Shown: in pieces, positions 14,585 to 20,240 of the stretch
Layout: the number at the start of each line of letters is the position of its first letter
Position numbering within the stretch: the stretch's first letter is position 1
From: an uncultured Collinsella sp.
GTDB lineage: Bacteria; Actinomycetota; Coriobacteriia; Coriobacteriales; Coriobacteriaceae
Reading direction: 5' to 3'
Length of the DNA: 20,240 nt
Assembly: GCA_902492855.1 (NCBI GenBank)
Contig: CABUMU010000027.1
Span: 1-20,240 of the forward strand
Translations under genes and position numbers: made by a program
Notes under the pieces: model-generated
Databases searched by the model: none
What the model saw: the letters and a program-made list of their open reading frames with translations, nothing else
What the model was told of the DNA's origin: nothing

Positions 14585-17500
14585 TTAAGCGAAGTAGGCC
14601 ACGCCGCTCTCAAAGATCGGCATGAACTTATCGCCGGGGACATGCTCGGGCACGTTGCGGTACAGGTTGTCGCCGCGACGCTCGGCATGGCCCATCTTGC
14701 CCAGGACGCGGCCGTCGGGGCTCGTGATGCCCTCGATGGCGAGTGCGGAGCCGTTGGGGTTGACGGAGAGATCCATGCTGGGCTTACCGTTCTCGCCCAC
14801 GTACTGCGTGGCGACCTGGCCGTTGGCGATCAGCTGGGCGAGCACTTCATCGTTGGCGACAAAGCGGCCCTCGCCGTGGCTGATGGCGACGGTGTAGGGG
14901 TCGTCCAGGCTGCACTGCGACAGCCACGGGGACAAGTTGGACGAGATGCGGGTGCGCACCAGACGGCTCTGGTGGCGACCGATGGCGTTGAACGTCAACG
15001 TGGGCGCATCGGGCGTGGCGTCGACGATGTCGCCGTAGGGCACCAGACCGAGCTTGATCAGGGCCTGGAAGCCGTTGCAGATGCCCAGCATCAGGCCATC
15101 GCGGGCCTTGAGCAGGTCGCGGACTGCCTCGGTGACCTCGGGAGCGCGGAAGAACGCTGTGATGAACTTGGCGGAGCCGTCGGGCTCGTCGCCGCCCGAG
15201 AAGCCGCCGGGGATCATGACGATCTGGCTTGCGCGGATGCGGCGGGCAAGCTCGTGGGTGCTCTCGGCGACGGCCTCGGGCGTGAGGTTGTTGATCACGA
15301 AGGTGTCGGCCTCGGCACCGGCGGCGCGGAAGGCACGGGCGCTATCGTACTCGCAGTTGTTGCCGGGGAACACGGGGATAACCACGCGCGGGCGGGCGAT
15401 CTTGGCGCCGGCGTACACGTGGATGTCCTTGGCGCGGAAGTCGATGGTCTCGACCTCGGGGGTCTCGTCGGCGCTGCGGTAGGCAAAGACACTCTCGATG
15501 CCGCTCTCCCAGGCCTCCTGAAGCTTGGAGAGCTCGATGACCTCGGAGCCAGTATCGATGACGTAACCCTCAACGGTGGTGCCCAGGGGCTCGACGACAA
15601 CGCCGTCGGCGACCTCGGGCAGCTCGGCGTCATCGGCGAGCTCGACGATAAAGCTGCCGTAGAGCGGGGTGAAGAGGCTCTCCACGTCCACATCCTCGGC
15701 AAGCTCGATACCGATCTGGTTGCCGACGCACATCTTAAAGAGGCTCTCGGCGCCGCAGCCGTAGCCGGGCGTGGATATGGCCAGGGCGTTGCCGGTAGCA
15801 GTGAGCGCCTCGACGGCGTCAAACGCGGCGAGCAACTGCTGGGCGTCGGGACGGTAGTCCTCGCCATAGGTGGCGGGGGCGATGCGGACGACGCGGTGCG
15901 TGAGGCCCTTGAACTCGGGCGAGACGGCGCGGGCGGCCTTGCCCACGGCGACGGCGAAGCTGATCAGGGTCGGCGGAACGTTGAGCTCGCCGGTCTCGTC
16001 CTCAAACGAACCGCTCATGGAGTCCTTGCCGCCGATGGCGCCGGCACCCAGGTCGACTTGGGCCATGAGGGCGCCCAGGACGGCTGCCGTGGGCTTGCCC
16101 CAGCGCTCGGCCTCGGTGCGCAGACGCTCGAAGTACTCCTGGAAGGAGAGATAGGCGCGCTTGTGCTCAAAGCCGGCGGCAACGAGCTTGGCGATGGACT
16201 CGACCACGGACAGGTAGGCGCCCGCAAACTGGTCGGCCTCCATCAGATAGGGGTTGAAGCCCCATGCCATGGCACTCGCCGTGGTGGTCTCGCCGTCCAC
16301 GGGGAACTTGGCGACCATGGCCGAGCTTGGGGTAAGCTGCATCTTGCCGCCAAAGGGCATGAGCACGGTCGCGGCGCCGATGGTGGAGTCGAAGCGCTCG
16401 GAAAGGCCCTTGTTGGAAGCGACGTTGAGGTCGGTGACGAGCGAGGTCATGCGCTCGGCGAGCGTGGTGCCGGCCCAGCTGGGCTGCCACACGCTGCGGG
16501 CACAGACGTGGGCGACCTGGTGCTTGGGCGCACCGTTGGAGTTGAGGAACTCGCGGGACAGATCGACGATGGCGACGCCGTTCCATGCCATGCGCATGCG
16601 CGGCTCGGCGGTAACCTCGGCGATAACGGTCGCCTCCAGGTTTTCCTCGGCGGCGTAGCCCATGAACTCCTCGACGTCACCGTCGGCGACGGCGCAAGCC
16701 ATGCGCTCCTGGGACTCGGAGATAGCGAGCTCGGTGCCGTCCAGGCCGTCGTACTTCTTGGTCACGGTGTCCAGGTCCACGTACAGGCCGTCGGCAAGCT
16801 CGCCCACGGCGACTGAGACGCCGCCGGCGCCAAAGTCGTTGCAGCGCTTGATCAGACGGCAGGCGTCGCCGCGGCGGAACAGGCGCTGCAGCTTGCGCTC
16901 GACCGGGGCGTTGCCCTTCTGGACCTCGGCGCCCGAGGTCTCGATGGACTCGGTGTTCTGGGTCTTGGAGGAGCCGGTGGCGCCGCCGATGCCGTCACGG
17001 CCGGTGCGGCCGCCCAACAGGATGATCTTGTCGGTGGGGGCGGGGCACTCGCGACGCACGTGGTTTGCCGGGGTAGCGCCCACGACGGCGCCAACCTCCA
17101 TGCGCTTGGCCACGTAACCGGGGTGATAGAGTTCGTTGACCTGACCGGTGGCAAGGCCGATCTGGTTGCCGTAGCTGGAGTAGCCGGCGGCGGCAGTGGT
17201 CACGAGCTTGCGCTGCGGCAGCTTGCCCTCGAGCGTCTCGGAAACCGGGACGGTGGGGTCGCCGGCGCCGGTGACGCGCATGGCCTGGTACACATAGCTG
17301 CGGCCCGAGAGCGGGTCGCGGATGGCGCCGCCCACGCAGGTGGCGGCACCGCCGAAGGGCTCGATCTCGGTCGGGTGGTTATGGGTCTCGTTCTTAAAGA
17401 GGAACAGCCAGTCCTGGTCCTCGCCATCGACATCGACCTTCACCTTGACGGTGCAGGCGTTAATCTCCTCGGACTCGTCAACATCGGTCATGACGCCGGT

Positions 17501-18331
17501 CTTCTTAAGGTACTTAGCGCCGATGGTGCCCATGTCCATGAGGCAGACGGGCTTGGCGTCGCGGCCGAGTTCGTGGCGCATCTCCATGTAGCGGTCGAAG
17601 GCCTGCTGCACCACGGCGTCGTCGATCGTCACGTCGTCCAGGACGGTGCCGAAAGTGGTGTGGCGGCAGTGGTCGGACCAATAGGTGTCGATTACGCGGA
17701 TCTCGGTGATGGTGGGGTCGCGGTCCTCATCGCGGAAGTATTGCTGGCAGAAGGCGATGTCCGCCTCGTCCATGGCAAGGCCGCGATCGGCGATAAAGGC
17801 GGCAAGGCCGGCCTCGTCGAGCTTGCGGAAGCCGTCGAGCACCTCGACGGGCTGGGGCTCGGGAGTCTCCATGTACAGCGTCTCGGGCAGGTCGAGCGAG
17901 GCGATGCGGGCCTCGACGGGATTCACCACGTAGTGCTTGATGGCCTCGATGGCGGCCTCGTCCAGAGCGCCCGAGATCATATAGACCTTGGCGGAGCGCA
18001 CGGCGGGGCGCTCACCCTGGCTGATGAGCTGCACGCACTCGCTGGCGGAGTCGGCGCGCTGGTCAAACTGGCCAGGCAGGAACTCGACGGCAAAGACGGC
18101 GCCATCGCTTGCGGGGAGTTCGTCGTAGGTCACATCGACCTGGGGCTCGCTAAAGACGGTCGGCACGCAGGAGCGGAAAAGCTCCTCGTCGATGCCCTCG
18201 ACGTCGTAGCGGTTGATGATCCTCAGGGCCTCGATGCCCTTGATGCCGAGAATTTCGGTCAGCTCGCCCTTGAGCTGCTGAGCCTCGACGTCGAACCCGG
18301 GTTTCTTCTCCACGTAGATACGAGAGACCAT
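14585..18331 (-). CDS. purL: Phosphoribosylformylglycinamidine synthase, single-chain
   Basis: This 1248-aa enzyme converts FGAR, glutamine and ATP to FGAM, the fourth step of purine synthesis, in the cytoplasm. Visible parts in order: an N-terminal PurS-like domain with linker (1 to about 200), the YWSDHCRHTTF active-site region (217-227), the two AIRS-type synthase halves (for example FLFKNETHNHPTEIEPFGGAATCVGG and GAIGGKDSMSGSF), and a C-terminal glutamine amidotransferase. The latter has the nucleophile C1085 in MLGICNGFQ and partners H1215 and E1217 in GHAERR. Length and style match the clade II single-chain PurL of clostridia and actinobacteria. ATG 18331 follows AGGAACC. No other purine gene adjoins it in the window. 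All catalytic motifs look intact. Confidence 0.97.
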   Translation of the reverse strand: MVSRIYVEKKPGFDVEAQQLKGELTEILGIKGIEALRIINRYDVEGIDEELFRSCVPTVFSEPQVDVTYDELPASDGAVFAVEFLPGQFDQRADSASECVQLISQGERPAVRSAKVYMISGALDEAAIEAIKHYVVNPVEARIASLDLPETLYMETPEPQPVEVLDGFRKLDEAGLAAFIADRGLAMDEADIAFCQQYFRDEDRDPTITEIRVIDTYWSDHCRHTTFGTVLDDVTIDDAVVQQAFDRYMEMRHELGRDAKPVCLMDMGTIGAKYLKKTGVMTDVDESEEINACTVKVKVDVDGEDQDWLFLFKNETHNHPTEIEPFGGAATCVGGAIRDPLSGRSYVYQAMRVTGAGDPTVPVSETLEGKLPQRKLVTTAAAGYSSYGNQIGLATGQVNELYHPGYVAKRMEVGAVVGATPANHVRRECPAPTDKIILLGGRTGRDGIGGATGSSKTQNTESIETSGAEVQKGNAPVERKLQRLFRRGDACRLIKRCNDFGAGGVSVAVGELADGLYVDLDTVTKKYDGLDGTELAISESQERMACAVADGDVEEFMGYAAEENLEATVIAEVTAEPRMRMAWNGVAIVDLSREFLNSNGAPKHQVAHVCARSVWQPSWAGTTLAERMTSLVTDLNVASNKGLSERFDSTIGAATVLMPFGGKMQLTPSSAMVAKFPVDGETTTASAMAWGFNPYLMEADQFAGAYLSVVESIAKLVAAGFEHKRAYLSFQEYFERLRTEAERWGKPTAAVLGALMAQVDLGAGAIGGKDSMSGSFEDETGELNVPPTLISFAVAVGKAARAVSPEFKGLTHRVVRIAPATYGEDYRPDAQQLLAAFDAVEALTATGNALAISTPGYGCGAESLFKMCVGNQIGIELAEDVDVESLFTPLYGSFIVELADDAELPEVADGVVVEPLGTTVEGYVIDTGSEVIELSKLQEAWESGIESVFAYRSADETPEVETIDFRAKDIHVYAGAKIARPRVVIPVFPGNNCEYDSARAFRAAGAEADTFVINNLTPEAVAESTHELARRIRASQIVMIPGGFSGGDEPDGSAKFITAFFRAPEVTEAVRDLLKARDGLMLGICNGFQALIKLGLVPYGDIVDATPDAPTLTFNAIGRHQSRLVRTRISSNLSPWLSQCSLDDPYTVAISHGEGRFVANDEVLAQLIANGQVATQYVGENGKPSMDLSVNPNGSALAIEGITSPDGRVLGKMGHAERRGDNLYRNVPEHVPGDKFMPIFESGVAYFA

Positions 18332-18515
18332 TGGTTCCTGCCTTCCTGATCGGTTGGGCGTACGGTACGGTATGCGGCAGCGGTCGGTTTACGGGACAAG
18401 CCTCGCGGTCGCCTTGAGCCACATGTTTGTAAACCTCACTATGATACGACAGCTCGCGGCGCGTTGAGGACGGCGAGGGTGCTACAGTGAAGCGCAAACA
18501 AGAGAAAGGCATCAC

Positions 18516-20078
18516 ATGGCATTCGTTTCGCTCGCCATCATCGCACTCGTGGCCTTTGCGAGTCCTTTTATCGCCTCGGCGATTCCTGGAAAACCCGTTC
18601 CCGAGACGGTCTTTTTGCTCGTGCTCGGCGCGGTGCTGGGACCCCATATGCTCGGCGTCATCCATGTAGATGCTGAGGTCTCGCTTGTGTCCGAGCTGGG
18701 CCTGGCCTTTTTGTTCCTGCTTGCCGGCTTTGAGATCGACCCCAAGAGCATCACGGGCGTCGAGGGGCGCTACGGCTTGGCGACGTGGACCGTCACGTTT
18801 GGTATCGCCTGGCTTGCCGTACGCTTTACCCCGTGGTTCTCGGTCAGTCATTTCGACGGTATCGCCGTGACGCTTGCCCTCACTTCGACGGCGCTCGGTA
18901 CGCTCGTGCCCATCATGCGTGAGCGCTCGCTCACCGGCACGCGCGTGGGCGACTCGATTCTCGCGTATGGCACCTGGGGTGAGCTCGGCCCTGTGCTCGC
19001 CATGTCGGTGCTGCTGTCTGCCCGCACCGGCATCCAAACGCTTGTAATCCTTGGCCTGTTTGCGGTGGTCTGCGTGTTGCTGGCCGTGGTCCCGAGCCGC
19101 TCCAAGCGCGTCGGCAGCCGCTTCTTTGCGTTTGTCGAGGAACGCGCCGATACCACGTCGCAGACCTTCGTGCGCCTGACGGTGCTCATCCTGGTCACGC
19201 TCGTGGCGTTCTCGGCCGTCTTTGATCTCGACATCGTGTTGGGTTCTTTTGCCGCCGGCTTTGTCTTGCGCTACATCATCCCCGAGGGCAACCATACGCT
19301 CGAGACCAAGCTCGATGGCCTGGCCTACGGCTTTTTGATTCCGGTATTCTTTACCGTATCGGGCGCAAAGATCGATCTGACGGCCGTGGCGTCGCGCCCG
19401 TGTCTGCTCGTGGGCTTTATCGTGGCGTTGTTGATTATTCGTGCCGTTCCCATTCTCATCTCTATGAGCATTTGTCCTGCGACGCGCGATGTGTCGGCGT
19501 ATGGTCGCATTACCGTGGCCCTGTACTGCACCACGGCCCTGCCGATCATCGTTGCCGTGACAAGCGTTGCCGTCAACGCGGGCGCGCTGTCGCAAGATAT
19601 TGCGTCGGTCATGGTTGCCGCCGGTGCCATCACGGTGTTCTTGATGCCGTTGCTCGCGCAGCTCTTCTACCGCGTGGTCGACGCCGCGCCGGTCGCCGCC
19701 GTGGCAGAAGTTGCCGAGCATCCATCCGATGCGCTCGACATCCTGCGCGCCCATCACGATTTGGCGAGCCTGCTCGCACGTGAGCACGAGCTGCTGACTT
19801 CGCATGGCCATGGTCGCGTATTCGAGGGCTTGCCTACGCTCGATACGATTGCCGAGCGCCTTTCCGCCGAGGCAGCGAGCGGCCACATCGATGCCCGCAT
19901 CGTGGACGCGGCTCATCTTCTTGCCGATAAGACCTATGGAGACGAGGTCGACCCGTCCGAGCTGACCCCGCGCGAGCGTCGCCGCCTGGAGCGCGCCAAG
20001 CTCGCCGTGCGCGAATACCGCCGCCGCATGCTGGAGCTCTATGCGCGCGATGAAGCCCAGGACGACGACGGCAAATAA
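18516..20078 (+). CDS. Cation:proton antiporter, CPA2 family
   Basis: This 520-aa protein has about 12 membrane helices (residues 1-400) and a charged cytoplasmic tail (about 410-520) without a recognisable TrkA-N domain. Family features are PGKPVPETVFLLVLGAVLGP, then ELGLAFLFLLAGFEID (60-75), ALTSTALGTLVPIM (121-134), DIVLGSFAAGFVLRYIIPEG and FLIPVFFTVSGAKIDL (273-288). Where KefC-like members carry an ion-binding Asp, this one has WGELGP with E155, which I recall as common in actinobacterial relatives. ATG 18516 follows AAGAGAAAGG. It diverges from purL across a 184-bp gap. It probably exchanges Na+ or K+ for H+ in pH or ion homeostasis; the ion is not determined by sequence. Confidence 0.88.
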   Translation: MAFVSLAIIALVAFASPFIASAIPGKPVPETVFLLVLGAVLGPHMLGVIHVDAEVSLVSELGLAFLFLLAGFEIDPKSITGVEGRYGLATWTVTFGIAWLAVRFTPWFSVSHFDGIAVTLALTSTALGTLVPIMRERSLTGTRVGDSILAYGTWGELGPVLAMSVLLSARTGIQTLVILGLFAVVCVLLAVVPSRSKRVGSRFFAFVEERADTTSQTFVRLTVLILVTLVAFSAVFDLDIVLGSFAAGFVLRYIIPEGNHTLETKLDGLAYGFLIPVFFTVSGAKIDLTAVASRPCLLVGFIVALLIIRAVPILISMSICPATRDVSAYGRITVALYCTTALPIIVAVTSVAVNAGALSQDIASVMVAAGAITVFLMPLLAQLFYRVVDAAPVAAVAEVAEHPSDALDILRAHHDLASLLAREHELLTSHGHGRVFEGLPTLDTIAERLSAEAASGHIDARIVDAAHLLADKTYGDEVDPSELTPRERRRLERAKLAVREYRRRMLELYARDEAQDDDGK

Positions 20079-20084
20079 CGAGAT

Positions 20085-20101
20085 GCTTCCCTAGGGGAAG
20101 C
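20085..20101. repeat. 7-bp hairpin after the antiporter stop
   Basis: GCTTCCC-TAG-GGGAAGC is a perfect inverted repeat beginning 7 bases after the stop. No T run follows, so at most it is a weak 3'-end structure. It abuts the larger repeat array. Confidence 0.4.
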
Positions 20102-20102
20102 C

Positions 20103-20134
20103 GCGTCCCGCTTTAAAGACCCGAAACGGGACGC
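20103..20134. repeat. 8-bp inverted repeat, possible 3'-end hairpin
   Basis: GCGTCCCG (20103-20110) and CGGGACGC (20127-20134) are exact reverse complements around a 16-base loop, followed by AGTTTCC. It could terminate the antiporter transcript. Its right arm also forms the start of the first repeat unit, so two alternative foldings share the CGGGACGC segment. Confidence 0.5.
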
Positions 20135-20240
20135 AGTTTCCGGAACAAGGCCCTTTGGAAAGTGCATCCCGGAATAGACGCTCAGAGCGGGACATAGTTT
20201 CCGCGAGAAGCCCGTTGCGGAAAGTGCACCCCATTCTGAG
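20127..20240. repeat. Tandem palindromic repeat units running off the window edge
   Basis: Two related units occur. Unit 1 (20127-20187) starts CGGGACGCAGTTTCC; unit 2 (20188-20240) starts CGGGACATAGTTTCC. Each then has a spacer with AAGGCCC or AAGCCCG, a GGAAAGTGCA(T/C)CCC segment and a tail ending CTCAGAG or TTCTGAG. Unit 1 can fold with 13 of 15 arm positions paired. Unit 2 pairs TTTCCGC with GCGGAAA at its core. The pattern suggests a family of interspersed palindromic repeats. The array continues beyond the window. Confidence 0.65.

Noticed and set aside
13901..16816. 971-codon plus-strand open frame opposite purL and the EamA gene
   Set aside because: It is antisense to two clearly recognised proteins, is rich in Gly/Asp/Glu/His as expected from a reversed GC-rich coding frame, and resembles no protein.
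17060..18349. 429-codon plus-strand open frame opposite the 5' part of purL
   Set aside because: A shadow of purL with the same biased composition and no ribosome binding site of note.
18332..18515. PurR box or purine riboswitch upstream of purL
   Set aside because: I see no paired CGAA/TTCG box or conserved riboswitch core. The tandem TACGG repeats (18360-18372) and a TATGAT near 18441 are too weak to name.
18150..19916. 588-codon minus-strand open frame opposite the antiporter
   Set aside because: Antisense to a recognised membrane protein and crosses the purL start; very rich in Arg/His/Gln, typical of a mirror frame.
1..20240. CRISPR arrays, tRNA or rRNA genes, insertion sequences, phage genes
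   Set aside because: No regularly spaced identical repeats, cloverleaf candidates, transposase or phage protein motifs were recognised. The end repeats lack unique spacers of constant length.

Overview
The window is high-GC bacterial chromosome with densely packed genes, frequent GTG starts, strong AGGAGG-type ribosome binding sites and very few gaps. Gene content and sequence style best fit a gut Actinobacterium of the class Coriobacteriia, most likely Collinsella or a close relative. That placement rests on remembered family resemblance (single-chain clade II PurL, AzlCD, TerB_N protein, sortase-type surface protein), not on a search. No rRNA, tRNA, CRISPR array, transposase or phage gene is visible.

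Layout. Positions 1-827 (minus) hold the 5' part of a TerB_N-domain protein that runs off the left edge. 916-1632 (minus) is a DUF554 membrane protein. 1751-4957 (minus) is a five-gene cluster for exported proteins: a 98-aa protein, a membrane-anchored 169-aa protein (ATGA overlap), a secreted 199-aa protein, a tiny sortase-signal protein (LAQTG) and a 476-aa cysteine-rich secreted protein. 4958-5303 is a divergent regulatory gap with an inverted repeat and helically phased direct repeats. 5304-8929 (plus) is a tight three-gene operon: FAD-dependent 2-hydroxyacid (lactate-type) dehydrogenase, EtfB, and EtfA with an N-terminal two-cluster ferredoxin domain. This is the arrangement of electron-bifurcating/confurcating lactate dehydrogenases. 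8926-9738 (minus) is an HD-domain phosphohydrolase. 9865-10867 (plus) is azlC-azlD. 11009-12031 (plus) is a KdgT-family permease. 12218-13360 (plus) is a 7-TM GGDEF protein broken by an in-frame TAA three codons after GGDEF. 13550-14485 (minus) is an EamA/DMT exporter. 14585-18331 (minus) is purL. 18516-20078 (plus) is a CPA2-type cation/proton antiporter. 20085-20240 is a gene-free tail of palindromic repeats, partly tandem, that runs off the right edge.

How the parts may work together. The Ldh-EtfB-EtfA operon would couple oxidation of a 2-hydroxyacid such as lactate to flavin, NAD and ferredoxin electron transfer. The 1751-4957 cluster looks like a small cell-envelope assembly: secreted subunits that share a domain pattern, one membrane-anchored partner and a minimal wall-anchor protein. 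It is the least explained part of the window. The other genes look like ordinary, independently transcribed housekeeping or transport genes, with recognisable terminators after kdgT, the GGDEF gene and purL.
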